Assembly (NCBI GenBank): GCA_964444885.1
Contig: CAYUIZ010000001.1
Location: 61,235 to 125,234, forward strand
Direction of reading: 5' to 3'
Length of the DNA: 64,000 nucleotides
DNA from: CAYRGQ01 sp964444885
GTDB taxonomy: Bacteria > Bacteroidota > Bacteroidia > Sphingobacteriales > Sphingobacteriaceae
Shown: one piece after another, positions 16,709 to 25,664 of the stretch
How the letters are laid out: each line of letters starts with the position of its first letter
Numbering within the stretch: the stretch's first letter is position 1
The notes under the pieces: model-generated
The model's input: the letters and a program-made list of their open reading frames with translations, nothing else
The model's database searches: none
Told to the model about the DNA's origin: nothing
Made by a program: the position numbers and the translations under genes

Positions 16709-18037
16709 ATGAGCATGGTATGTATTCCCCTATTAATTAGGGCTGGGGCGGTGCGGCGGCGCATCGGCCTATTGATGGTTTTAATGCTGGCTACGGCTTC
16801 GGTGTTTTCGCAGATTGCCGATTTGTCACCCATTCGGCCCGGCTTGTGGCCCGATCGCGTCGTTCTGAACGTGACGGAAGACCCCGCCACCTCCACGGCT
16901 GTCACGTGGCGTACCAGTACGGCGGTTAAGGGCGGCGCGGCGCAGCTCGTAGTTGCCGATCCGCATCCGGCGTCGGTGAGTCAGGCGCTGGCCCAAAGCG
17001 CCGATACGGAGGTGTTGCAATTTAGCGAGCTCGAAGCGCATTATCATTCGGTCACCTTCAGCGGATTGACGCCGAACACCCGGTATGCCTATCGGGTGGG
17101 AGAGGGCGACCATTGGAGTGAGTGGCACCATTTTACAACGGCGGGCACGGCTGCGGACGATTTAACCTTCTTGTATTTCGGGGACGTCCAAACGAATATA
17201 TTGCCGATGTGGTCGCGCGTAGTCCGGCAGGCTTACCGCCAAGCACCGGACGCACGCCTAGCCTTATATGCGGGGGACTTGGTAAATCGGGCAAACCGCG
17301 ACGTGGAATGGGGCGAGTGGTTTGCTGCGGGTGGTTTTATCCACGCTGAAATCCCGGTGATGCCCACCCCAGGCAACCATGACCACGCATCGACCGATGC
17401 GGGCGAAAACCTCATTTCGGCGTATTGGCGGCCACAATTTACCTTACCCGAGAACGGGCCTGCCGGTTTGGAGGAAAGCTGCTACTACGTTGATGTGCAG
17501 GGCGTCCGGCTTATCTCGATTAATACCCAGCGCTACGAACTGTCCGAAGATGACCGCAAGAGCCAGCGCGAATGGCTGGCGAGCGTCCTAGCGGATAATC
17601 CCAATAAATGGACCTGCCTCCTGATGCACCATCCGGTCTATTCGACCAAACGAAACCGCGATAATAAGATGTTGCGTGCGGATTTGAAACCGCTGATCGA
17701 CCGCTATGGCGTAGATTTGGTGATGCAGGGACATGACCATACCTACGTGCGCGGCATGGAAAAAGTGCCGATGCCCAATGGGCAAGCACCGGGCACCATG
17801 TACGTTGTATCCGTGAGTGGCCCTAAGATGTCGGATGTCTTGCATGCCGATTGGATGGAGCGCGTAGCCGGACATACGCAGCTGTTCCACATTGTGGACG
17901 TGGCGGGTGATGTCCTTCGTTTCAGGGCTTTCACCGCCACAGGCGAGCTTTACGACGAGTTCGAGTTGCACAAGTCGCCCGGACAAGCTAATCGACTACT
18001 TAACAAGATACCTGAGGGCGTGCCAGAGCGCCAGTAA
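16709..18037 (+). CDS. Purple acid phosphatase-like metallophosphoesterase 1
   Basis: A 442-residue exported phosphatase. An N-terminal signal peptide is followed by a fibronectin-like PAP N-domain (residues ~45-145, with SGLTPNTRYAYRVGEG). The metallophosphoesterase domain carries the metal motifs in order: GDVQ, AGDLVN, PGNHDH, MHHPVYS and GHDHTYVRG. It hydrolyses phosphomonoesters or related esters. Four ATGs lie close together (16703, 16706, 16709, 16715). AGGAG at 16698-16702 is best spaced for 16709. A second, longer PAP gene lies two genes downstream with a phosphodiesterase between, which suggests stepwise removal of phosphate from a phosphodiester-containing substrate. Confidence 0.9.
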   Translation: MSMVCIPLLIRAGAVRRRIGLLMVLMLATASVFSQIADLSPIRPGLWPDRVVLNVTEDPATSTAVTWRTSTAVKGGAAQLVVADPHPASVSQALAQSADTEVLQFSELEAHYHSVTFSGLTPNTRYAYRVGEGDHWSEWHHFTTAGTAADDLTFLYFGDVQTNILPMWSRVVRQAYRQAPDARLALYAGDLVNRANRDVEWGEWFAAGGFIHAEIPVMPTPGNHDHASTDAGENLISAYWRPQFTLPENGPAGLEESCYYVDVQGVRLISINTQRYELSEDDRKSQREWLASVLADNPNKWTCLLMHHPVYSTKRNRDNKMLRADLKPLIDRYGVDLVMQGHDHTYVRGMEKVPMPNGQAPGTMYVVSVSGPKMSDVLHADWMERVAGHTQLFHIVDVAGDVLRFRAFTATGELYDEFELHKSPGQANRLLNKIPEGVPERQ

Positions 18038-18055
18038 ATGAGAGGAGTGTAAAGA

Positions 18056-18979
18056 ATGAAAACGTTTTTTTCCAGTATTGCGATGCGTAGCGCGTGGTGC
18101 GGTGCCGTACTGCTTTGCGCGGCTTGCGGCCTACCGGATGAACCGCTCGATCGGGTTGGCGAAATCTGGGAACTCTATCACGACAGTCCAGAGGCGGTGC
18201 TCGTCGTAGCACACCGCGGGGCGCACGCGGATGTTCCTGAGAATTCACTGGCTTCGATTGATAAGGCCGTCGAAGCGGGCGTGCATATTGTCGAACTTGA
18301 TATCCAGCAGACTAAGGACGGGGTTTTTGTAGCCATGCACGACCGTGTGCTGGACCGAACGACGACCGGGACGGGTGAACTAGCCGACTATACCTACGCG
18401 GAACTGCAGTCCGTACGCTTGCTACACCAAGGCAACCCCACGGATTACCGGATTCCGACATTGGAGGAAGCGGTTGGCCGCGCCAAAGGCCGGGTTTTGT
18501 TGGATATCGATTTCAAGGTGCATGGGCTACAAGCGCGTTTTGATGTGTTTGATGAGCTTACCAGGCTCGATGCCGAAGACCTCGTGCTGTTTTATTGCTA
18601 CGACTATACCGAATTGCCCGTGTTGCACGCGTACAACCCGCGCATTAAAATCATGCCGCGTGCCTACGATTTGGTACAATTTAAGGAAATCGTCGAGTTG
18701 GGCCTGACCGATATCATCCATGTCGATGGGTCCTTTTACAGTTCGGAGGCAGTTGAAAAAATAGTCAACGAAAAGCCTATTCGGATATGGGCCAATGTGC
18801 TGGGCCGGCATGATCAGCAGGCCGCACAACATGGATCGGGTGCCTACCGCTCATTCTTTGACAAACTGGCGCCCGTGAATGTCGTGCAAACCGATCAGCC
18901 ACATTTATTAACTGAATATCTGGCGCAGGAGACGGACCGAGCCCTTGTGACGTCTGCCAGCTATAAAGACGTACGATGA
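18056..18979 (+). CDS. Glycerophosphodiester phosphodiesterase, lipoprotein
   Basis: A 307-residue GDPD-family enzyme. The signal ends in a lipobox (LLCAAC) near residue 24, so it is probably anchored in the outer or inner membrane facing the periplasm. The TIM-barrel active site is complete: VAHRGAH, PENSLAS, ELDIQQTKDG and MHDRVLDRTT. It cleaves glycerophosphodiesters to glycerol-3-phosphate and an alcohol. GAGGAG at 18042-18047 is a clear ribosome-binding site for the ATG. Its stop overlaps the next phosphatase gene by 4 nt (ATGA), showing translational coupling. With two phosphatases around it, it could release and dephosphorylate glycerophosphoryl groups from lipids, teichoic-acid-like polymers or substituted glycans. 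Confidence 0.92.
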   Translation: MKTFFSSIAMRSAWCGAVLLCAACGLPDEPLDRVGEIWELYHDSPEAVLVVAHRGAHADVPENSLASIDKAVEAGVHIVELDIQQTKDGVFVAMHDRVLDRTTTGTGELADYTYAELQSVRLLHQGNPTDYRIPTLEEAVGRAKGRVLLDIDFKVHGLQARFDVFDELTRLDAEDLVLFYCYDYTELPVLHAYNPRIKIMPRAYDLVQFKEIVELGLTDIIHVDGSFYSSEAVEKIVNEKPIRIWANVLGRHDQQAAQHGSGAYRSFFDKLAPVNVVQTDQPHLLTEYLAQETDRALVTSASYKDVR

Positions 18980-20769
18980 CTGCCTTCCGCCGGGTGTTGC
19001 CAAGAAGAGCCATTGTCCTGCTGTGGGCTGTTGTTGGATGTGCCTATGCCAGCTGTCAGCCGGGGCCGGCGGCCACGGGTACGGTCGATGCGGTCATGGA
19101 TGACGTGGTGACCCGACTCTATGCCGAGCTGGGCGACAGCCAGTTAGATACAATCAGTGATGCCTTTATGGCTCACTTCCTGACCGAGGCAGAAAAAGAA
19201 ACGCTGGCTACGGCGTATTGGCGGTTTGAGGTCAATGTTCCGGTGGTCGTATCGCTCATGCGGGACACGGCACAGCAGCAGGTACCCTTTTGGTTGGAAG
19301 ACAGCCCGTTTGTGAAAACGGATTTGATTGTGCGGAACGGTTTGTCGACCTATGAGGTTTGGCAAGCCGATTTTCCTGCCGGCAAAGTGGGGTTGGGAAT
19401 CAATGGATTTGACCGGCACCGGCCCGTTTACTTCATTGCGGTAGCGCCCCAAAACCCGACGGACCAACTTGACATCCAACCTTTGTTTCCGCAGGACCAG
19501 CACATTGGGGTGATGGATACCGGATCGTTTACCTACCACGACTGGGACGGACTGGTCTTGGAAGAAATTCCCGCCGTACTGCGCGGCCAGGCGCTGTTGA
19601 CCACAATCCGCGGACGGGCACGCGAGGCCCATGTGATCGGCGGATTCCGCACCACGGCATTTCCCTCAACCCTCGCCCCAGACCAGATCACGTTGACGCT
19701 GGGCGCTGACCCGCGAACCCGCATGACGGTGCAATGGCGCACGGACGCCTCCGTCAATGACGCTTGGGTCAAATATTGGCCATCCGGTGGGACGGATACG
19801 GTGAAGGTGGATGCCCTACATGCCCCGCTCGAAGACCGGCAACTGCGAAACGACCGCTATACCAGTCGTTTTACGGCACAGTTGGACGATCTCCACCCGG
19901 CCACCGCGTACGGATACATCGTGGGGCACGACGGTTCGGTGTCAGACACAATGGCCTTTTCTACGGCCGGCGATACTGGGCCGTTCTCCTTTCTTTGGCT
20001 CGGGGACGTGCACAATGACCCGAAGACCGGCGAATTGTTGCAAAATGCAGCCCGGACACACCCCGAATCCGCTTTTTGCGTCTTAGCAGGGGACCTCGTC
20101 AATACCGGCTTGTACCGCAATGATTGGGACGATCTGCTCGGCTATGCAGGCCAGGTGTATGGCCATATCCCACTCATGGCCGTGCCCGGCAACCACGACA
20201 GCCAGGATGGGCTGGGCGCGTCCATGTATCAGCAGTACCTCCACTACCCGCAAAACGGGCCGAGCAACGTGGCACCAGGGTTTACCTATGCATTCCACTA
20301 CCATAATGCGCTATTTTTGATGGTCGACGTCGTTAGCTTTTCGGCAGCAGCACAACGTGAATGGATCGCCGACCAACTCGCCCGTACGGATGCGGTTTGG
20401 AAGTTTGTCGTGTTTCATTTCCCGCCGTATACCAACAGGGAACCCTATGTCGACATTGAACAGGAATGGGTGCCCCTGTTTGACGAATACGGCGTTGATA
20501 TCGTCATGAACGGGCATTTCCATTATTACCTGCGCACCCAACCCATGCGCGCCGGCAAGCCTGTCGCGGCGGGGCAACGGGGGACCACCTACATCATGTC
20601 TGTGGGCACGGGAAATAAGAACCAGACCGGCGAAACAGAGGCGCATGCGGCCAAACGCGCCAACCAAGGTTACCTATACCAATATGTGCGCGTGGATGGA
20701 AATAAAATGATCCATACCAGTTTCGATGCCGGCGGAAACGTAGTTGATTCGTTTGAGCTTCGAAAATAA
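18976..20769 (+). CDS. Purple acid phosphatase-like metallophosphoesterase 2 with N-terminal extension
   Basis: A 597-residue exported phosphatase. Residues ~1-25 hold a signal with possible lipobox Cys residues (VVGC, YASC). Residues ~30-220 form a domain I do not recognise; such a domain is absent from the other phosphatase here. A fibronectin-like PAP N-domain (~230-320, PATAYGYIVGHDG) and a metallophosphoesterase domain follow with GDVHND, AGDLVN, PGNHDS, FHFPPYT and GHFHYYLRT. It overlaps the phosphodiesterase gene by 4 nt and is therefore coupled to it. The extension may bind substrate. Identity of the phosphorylated substrate is unknown. Confidence 0.87.
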   Translation: MTAFRRVLPRRAIVLLWAVVGCAYASCQPGPAATGTVDAVMDDVVTRLYAELGDSQLDTISDAFMAHFLTEAEKETLATAYWRFEVNVPVVVSLMRDTAQQQVPFWLEDSPFVKTDLIVRNGLSTYEVWQADFPAGKVGLGINGFDRHRPVYFIAVAPQNPTDQLDIQPLFPQDQHIGVMDTGSFTYHDWDGLVLEEIPAVLRGQALLTTIRGRAREAHVIGGFRTTAFPSTLAPDQITLTLGADPRTRMTVQWRTDASVNDAWVKYWPSGGTDTVKVDALHAPLEDRQLRNDRYTSRFTAQLDDLHPATAYGYIVGHDGSVSDTMAFSTAGDTGPFSFLWLGDVHNDPKTGELLQNAARTHPESAFCVLAGDLVNTGLYRNDWDDLLGYAGQVYGHIPLMAVPGNHDSQDGLGASMYQQYLHYPQNGPSNVAPGFTYAFHYHNALFLMVDVVSFSAAAQREWIADQLARTDAVWKFVVFHFPPYTNREPYVDIEQEWVPLFDEYGVDIVMNGHFHYYLRTQPMRAGKPVAAGQRGTTYIMSVGTGNKNQTGETEAHAAKRANQGYLYQYVRVDGNKMIHTSFDAGGNVVDSFELRK

Positions 20770-20796
20770 CCTGTATTAACCGTTAATTGAACCAAT

Positions 20797-21999
20797 ATGA
20801 TGATGACGAATACACAACGAATGCGGCTTATTTTGCCAGTTTTAGTGCTTGCGACCTGGCTTGGGAATGCCGGGGCTGCCCTGGCACAGGAGCCCGTGTT
20901 GCAACGATCTTTGATATTTAACCTGCAGCACCAGCATGTGCACGGCAGCAGTTTGGTTGAATTGCCCAATGGCGACTTGCTAATCGCTTGGTTCCAAGGC
21001 AGCGGGGAGCGCTCGGCCGACGACGTTCGTATCATGGGTGCCCGGTTGCCGAATGGGGCTACGCAGTGGAGCCAGCCCTTCGAGCTGGCCGATACGCCAC
21101 ACCTGCCGGATTGCAACCCCGTTTTGTTCATGGCCGGCGACAAATTGTTCCTCGTATGGATAGCCGTGCAATCCAATCGGTGGGAAAATTCCATACTCCG
21201 CGTGCGGACTACCACCCAGTATGCAGCCCAAGGCGCACCCACGTGGGAATGGCAAGACAATATCCTGCTGAAACCCGACGACAGTTTTGCCGAAGAGGTA
21301 GCCAGCAAGCTGAAAAAATTGCCTCCGCTGCAAGCCGGTTGGGCCGAATATGCGCCACGTTACGACCAGTTGATCATCACGGCCAGCCACGACGCGACCA
21401 AGCGCGGCATAGGCTGGATGACGCGTATCAAGCCGTTGATACTCGCCGGTGGGAAAATACTGTTGCCGTTGTATTCAGACGGGTTCAATCTGTCCCTTAT
21501 TGCTATTTCCGAGGACGGCGGAAACTCCTGGCTGCCGAGCCTGCCCATGGTAGGCCGAGGCAACATCCAGCCCGCATTGCTGCAAAGGCGGGACGGCAGT
21601 CTTGTGGCATACATGCGCGACAGCGGGGATGCGCCTATCCGTCTGCAGGTCAGTGAGTCGCATGACGAAGGCATGAGCTGGTCGGTGGCCGACAAAACCG
21701 AGTTTCCGAGTGGGGCAAGCGTTGACGCGCTCGCGCTTGCCGACGGGCGGTGGGCGATGCTCTTCAACGATATCGACGACGGCCGCTACCGGCTGAGTTT
21801 ATACGTCTCCGACGACGAAGGCGAGACCTGGCCCGTTCGGTATCCGATTGAGCTCGATCCGGAACAACAGGGACGGTTTTCCTATCCTTCCCTTATTCAG
21901 GCAAGCGATGGCAAGATCCATCTAAGCTATTCATACCATCTTGGTTCGGATAACAAAGCCATCAGCCACGTGGTTGTTGATCCCGCCCGGTTGCGTTAA
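20797..21999 (+). CDS. Sialidase-fold (BNR-repeat) exported protein 1
   Basis: A 400-residue protein with a signal peptide ending at about residue 31 (ALAQ) and a six-bladed propeller of the BNR_2/sialidase-like type. Asp-box-like turns are visible at SEDGGNSW and SDDEGETW. The N-terminal GSSLVELPNGDLLIAWFQGSG block and the HLPDCNPVLF block are shared with the second BNR protein at 25665. I do not see the FRIP motif of classical GH33 sialidases, so sialic acid specificity should not be assumed. It is in the hydrolase run, 27 nt after phosphatase 2 and 26 nt before the toroid lipoprotein gene. Confidence 0.82.
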   Translation: MMMTNTQRMRLILPVLVLATWLGNAGAALAQEPVLQRSLIFNLQHQHVHGSSLVELPNGDLLIAWFQGSGERSADDVRIMGARLPNGATQWSQPFELADTPHLPDCNPVLFMAGDKLFLVWIAVQSNRWENSILRVRTTTQYAAQGAPTWEWQDNILLKPDDSFAEEVASKLKKLPPLQAGWAEYAPRYDQLIITASHDATKRGIGWMTRIKPLILAGGKILLPLYSDGFNLSLIAISEDGGNSWLPSLPMVGRGNIQPALLQRRDGSLVAYMRDSGDAPIRLQVSESHDEGMSWSVADKTEFPSGASVDALALADGRWAMLFNDIDDGRYRLSLYVSDDEGETWPVRYPIELDPEQQGRFSYPSLIQASDGKIHLSYSYHLGSDNKAISHVVVDPARLR

Positions 22000-22025
22000 A
22001 CTGTCAAACCTAAATAAACTTTTTC

Positions 22026-24266
22026 ATGATGAGACTTCATTTGTTTGTGTCGCTTGTGCTGATCGTGCTGGTCAGCGCCTGTTCGGACCGTTCAGGGCCT
22101 ATCCAACAACAACATTATGCGGACACCGTATTTTCGCAGGATTACAGCGTTAAATATTATGCCGAGGGCGACTTGGCCGCCTTGAAAAAAGCGTATGTTA
22201 ACCAAGAGGGGAAAGTACAGATTCTGGATGCCAATGGCTTGCGCCACCTGCACGACGGGCGCTTCCTCTACCCCGGCAAGGTCGTGGAAGACCGCACCTA
22301 CCGGTTTATGGCGGCCAAGGACATTGTTGATATGCTGTCTGCCCAAGGGCAGTTTGTCTATCTGGATGCCAAGGCCATCTTTAGTAACGCATGGTCTGGC
22401 CGGTTGTATGCAACACATAAGCTGGAAGCGCCTACAGGATTTGCTGCAAATGGCCAACTTGACTTTTTGGTCACGGATGGTAAGCGCTTGCATTTTATCC
22501 AAGGCGAGGACGTCGTATGGGAAGGGACGATTGCCAGCGGCGAAGTGAAACAGGTATTGAGCCATCCGGCCGATGATGCGCTGTTTTACGTGCTCACCGA
22601 TGAGTCGATCCACCGCTTTTCGGCCACAAATAAGCAGCTGGAGCCGCTCTATGCGGGGGAATCGCTGACGGCGGCCGATGTCGATGCGACTAGCGGGGAG
22701 CTGATTGTCGGTACGTCCGACGGCTATTTCCGATTGGGCTTAGCGCAAGGGGATGTCATTGGCGATATGCATCGGAAACTGCCTTGGACGGAAATCACCG
22801 CGGTGAAGGTCGTGGGTGATAATTATTGGTTTGGCACGTCCCGAGGGGCTTTTGTCGTCAAAGCAACGGGAGAAGTCGACTATTATGCCAGCGAGCGCTG
22901 GCTACCCAGCGACCAGGTCGTGCATCTGGCGCCCGGACGGGAGGGGTCGATGCTCGTGCTGACGACTGCTGGGCTCGGCGAGATTTGCTTCAAGCCGATG
23001 AGCCTGTACGATAAGGCCATGTACTATGAGCAACAAGTGCGCGACCGACATATCCGGAACGGGTTTAATTCAACCTTGTCAGGGTTGGTAAATGGCGACC
23101 TGAGCACGGGCTTTTTGTCGGATTCGGACAATGATGGGCTCTGGACGTCCCTCTACCTGGCCGCACAGGCGTTTCGTTATGCAACAACCGGCGAGGAGCA
23201 GGCGCTGGACCATTGCATCGAATCGCTGGACGCCATGGCCCGGTTGTTCGATATCCATCACGTGCCGGGATTTCCAGCGCGCTCCTACGAGCGCCGGGGC
23301 GAAGGCGATACCCGAAACCAGCTTTCCGACCCTGAACGCTGGCAACTGGCCGACCACCCGGATTGGTATTGGAAAGCGACTACCAGCAGCGACGAAGCCA
23401 TTGGGCATATTTTTGCCTTCGGCGTCGTGGCCGAGCTGGTGGAACACGAGGCGACACGCCAAAAAGCCATCCAACTCATCGATACGCTGATGGGACATAT
23501 TGTCAAAAACGACTTGTACTTAGTGGATTATGATGGTCAGCCAACGACGTGGGGCCGCTGGAATCCGGAATATGTGAACGGCTTCCCCACCTCCGTAGGG
23601 GACCGGAAGCTAAACTCGTCCAACATCATCGGTATGCTGCAAACTGCCTATCACTTTACGGGCAAGGAAATCTACAAGGAAACGGCGTTCGACCTGATGG
23701 ACAACCATGGCTACTTGGAGAACCTGATGCGTCCGATGAGTGAGATTGGCAAAGCACCCGATGGTTCCGACGACTGGAGCCAGATGTTGTCGAGCGCTTG
23801 GAACCACTCCGATGATGAGATGTATTTTGCAGGCTATTGGGGCCTGTACCGCTACGCGTTCAACGATACGCTGCAGGCGCAATTCAAAGAGTCGATACTG
23901 GACCATTGGGAAGCCGAGCGCCCCGAAAAGGAGGGAGCATGGAACATTTTTACCGCTATTACCGGCGCAGCCGAATTTGACATGGACGAAGCGGCGTGGT
24001 ACCTGCGCGAATATCCACTCGACCTGATCCAGTGGCGTATTCAAAACAGCCATCGCAAGGACATCGTTCCGATGGCGCCAAACTTCAGGACGCAAACCAT
24101 CGAAGAAGTCCTCCCGCCCGACGAACTGCGAATTACCCGCCACAATGCCAATCGTTTCTCGCTCGACGGCGGCAATAATTCGGCGGAAAACAGTGCCGGC
24201 GACATCTGGCTGTTTCCCTACTGGATGGGCCGATATTTACAGGTAATTGGTCCGCCACAGGAATAG
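22026..24266 (+). CDS. Lipoprotein with N-terminal propeller-like and C-terminal alpha-toroid (six-hairpin) regions, unknown activity
   Basis: A 746-residue lipoprotein (lipobox LVSAC at about 15-19). Residues ~60-320 hold short repeats like those of sensor-type beta-propellers (YWFGTSRGAFVV, LIVGTSDGYFRL). Residues ~330-745 look like an alpha/alpha-toroid as in six-hairpin glycosidases: SDSDNDGLWTSLYLAAQAFRY, TSSDEAIGHIFAFGVV, WNPEYVNGFPTSVGDRKLNSS. I cannot assign a known glycoside hydrolase family. It is the last gene of the hydrolase run and is followed by a strong terminator. Possible roles are an exo-acting glycosidase or glycan-binding surface protein. Confidence 0.75.
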   Translation: MMRLHLFVSLVLIVLVSACSDRSGPIQQQHYADTVFSQDYSVKYYAEGDLAALKKAYVNQEGKVQILDANGLRHLHDGRFLYPGKVVEDRTYRFMAAKDIVDMLSAQGQFVYLDAKAIFSNAWSGRLYATHKLEAPTGFAANGQLDFLVTDGKRLHFIQGEDVVWEGTIASGEVKQVLSHPADDALFYVLTDESIHRFSATNKQLEPLYAGESLTAADVDATSGELIVGTSDGYFRLGLAQGDVIGDMHRKLPWTEITAVKVVGDNYWFGTSRGAFVVKATGEVDYYASERWLPSDQVVHLAPGREGSMLVLTTAGLGEICFKPMSLYDKAMYYEQQVRDRHIRNGFNSTLSGLVNGDLSTGFLSDSDNDGLWTSLYLAAQAFRYATTGEEQALDHCIESLDAMARLFDIHHVPGFPARSYERRGEGDTRNQLSDPERWQLADHPDWYWKATTSSDEAIGHIFAFGVVAELVEHEATRQKAIQLIDTLMGHIVKNDLYLVDYDGQPTTWGRWNPEYVNGFPTSVGDRKLNSSNIIGMLQTAYHFTGKEIYKETAFDLMDNHGYLENLMRPMSEIGKAPDGSDDWSQMLSSAWNHSDDEMYFAGYWGLYRYAFNDTLQAQFKESILDHWEAERPEKEGAWNIFTAITGAAEFDMDEAAWYLREYPLDLIQWRIQNSHRKDIVPMAPNFRTQTIEEVLPPDELRITRHNANRFSLDGGNNSAENSAGDIWLFPYWMGRYLQVIGPPQE

Positions 24267-24329
24267 GAACGGTCGGGTAGCGGGTAACGCAAAAACGTCG
24301 TGTCCAGCGCGACTCGCACGAGCCACAAG

Positions 24330-24360
24330 CCCCGGATTGTCAATGCAATCCGGGGTTTTT
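24330..24360 (+). terminator. Intrinsic terminator ending the hydrolase operon
   Basis: A perfect 10-bp stem (CCCCGGATTG pairing with CAATCCGGGG) with a 6-nt loop is followed by five T residues and then ATTT. It lies 63 nt after the toroid lipoprotein gene and just upstream of the promoter element at 24381. Confidence 0.92.
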
Positions 24361-24380
24361 ATTTGATCGGGCTGCAGGAT

Positions 24381-24445
24381 GATAATATCGTCAATTTAAA
24401 TGCTAATATCGTATAAATAATCACCCCGGTTATCCAGTAACTTTG
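24381..24445 (+). promoter_or_regulatory. Repeated activator-type promoter, copy 4 (acyltransferase-BNR-SusCD operon)
   Basis: GATAATATC begins at 24381 and GCTAATA follows 21 bp later at 24402. The 9-mer TAATATCGT occurs twice (24383, 24404), so the element contains a 21-bp direct repeat. A perfect TAACTTTG -7 box begins at 24438, 57 nt from the element start. No -33 box is present. Against copy 1, 24 of the first 37 positions match, mainly in the two half-sites. Transcription would start near 24452, giving a leader of about 110 nt. Confidence 0.7.
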
Positions 24446-24563
24446 GATAACCAATAGCAAACCTGGGTAAATAAATTATAAACCAAGACGTGCGTCGCAA
24501 GACGATCAACCGCCCAGGAAGCAAGGAAACGAACCCAAATACATTGTTATAACGTTGCTTCGA

Positions 24564-25649
24564 ATGAGTCGGGTAGACAATCACAAACGATTAGTATCAC
24601 TGGATGCTTTCCGGGGATTTACCATTGCTGCCATGATTTTGGTCAATACGCCAGGTTCATGGGACACGGTGTACCCGCCGCTGTTGCATGCGGAGTGGCA
24701 CGGGGTGACGCCGACGGATTATATCTTCCCGTTTTTTATCTTCATCGTCGGGGTTTCCATTACCCTTTCCTTTAGCAAACTACGGGCAGCCGGAAAATCC
24801 AAGGCTGCCTTGGGCTGGAAAACGCTCAAGCGCGCCGCAATCATTTTCGGATTGGGGCTCTTCCTCTGGCTGTTTCCCACGTTTGATTTTTCCGAACTGC
24901 GTATACCGGGTGTGTTGCAACGCATCGCGCTGGTGTTCCTGGCTTGCGCCTTGCTATACCTGCACACCACGTGGCGGCAACAGGCCATCATTGCCACGGC
25001 CATTCTCGTGCTCTACTGGGCTGCCATGAAGCTGGTGCCGGTGCCGGGTGTGGGCACGGGCCTCCTGGAGCCGGGACAAAACCTGGCAGCCTGGATCGAC
25101 AGCCAGTTGGTTCCGGGCAAGATGTGGCAAGGAACCTGGGATCCGGAGGGTATACTGAGCACGTTTCCCGCCATCGTCACTGGAATTTTGGGGATGCTGG
25201 CCGGTCGCCTTCTGGGCACTGGCCGCATTTCCGAAGAGCGACGCATCTTGTGGCTTTTTTTAGGGGGGGTCGTCCTATTCGCGGTGGGAGCAATGTGGGG
25301 CTGGGTGTTTCCCATCAATAAGAATCTGTGGACGAGCTCCTACGTGCTGTACACCGGCGGGCTGGCAGCCCTCGCCTTGGCCTCCGCTTATTTTGTCATC
25401 GAGATATTGGGCCATGCGAAATGGGCCAAGGTTGGGGTCATCTTCGGTTCCAATGCCATCACGGCTTATGTACTCGGCAGCATACTGCCCAGTCTCTTGC
25501 CTTCGGCCAACCAGTGGTACGTCTCTACATTCATCGAAGGATCGCGTATGCCCGAGCTCATGTCATTGCTTTGGGCGATCGGCATCTGCGTGCTTTGTTA
25601 CATCCCCATTTACGTCTTGTACCGAAAACGAATCTTTATAAAAATTTAA
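24564..25649 (+). CDS. NagX/HGSNAT-like membrane acyltransferase (DUF5009 type)
   Basis: A 361-residue integral membrane protein with about 10 helices, related to heparan-alpha-glucosaminide N-acetyltransferase and bacterial NagX proteins. The N-terminus RLVSLDAFRGFTIAAMILVN and the LLHAEWHGVTPTDYIFPFFIF block are characteristic; the His in LLHAEWHG matches the position of the active-site His in the human enzyme. It would move an acyl group across the inner membrane onto a sugar, or pass a periplasmic sugar product inward. The ATG at 24564 is preferred over a TTG nine bases earlier. It is the first gene of an operon with a BNR protein and SusC1/SusD1, behind copy 4 of the shared promoter. Confidence 0.85.
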   Translation: MSRVDNHKRLVSLDAFRGFTIAAMILVNTPGSWDTVYPPLLHAEWHGVTPTDYIFPFFIFIVGVSITLSFSKLRAAGKSKAALGWKTLKRAAIIFGLGLFLWLFPTFDFSELRIPGVLQRIALVFLACALLYLHTTWRQQAIIATAILVLYWAAMKLVPVPGVGTGLLEPGQNLAAWIDSQLVPGKMWQGTWDPEGILSTFPAIVTGILGMLAGRLLGTGRISEERRILWLFLGGVVLFAVGAMWGWVFPINKNLWTSSYVLYTGGLAALALASAYFVIEILGHAKWAKVGVIFGSNAITAYVLGSILPSLLPSANQWYVSTFIEGSRMPELMSLLWAIGICVLCYIPIYVLYRKRIFIKI

Positions 25650-25664
25650 CGCTACTTACATACC

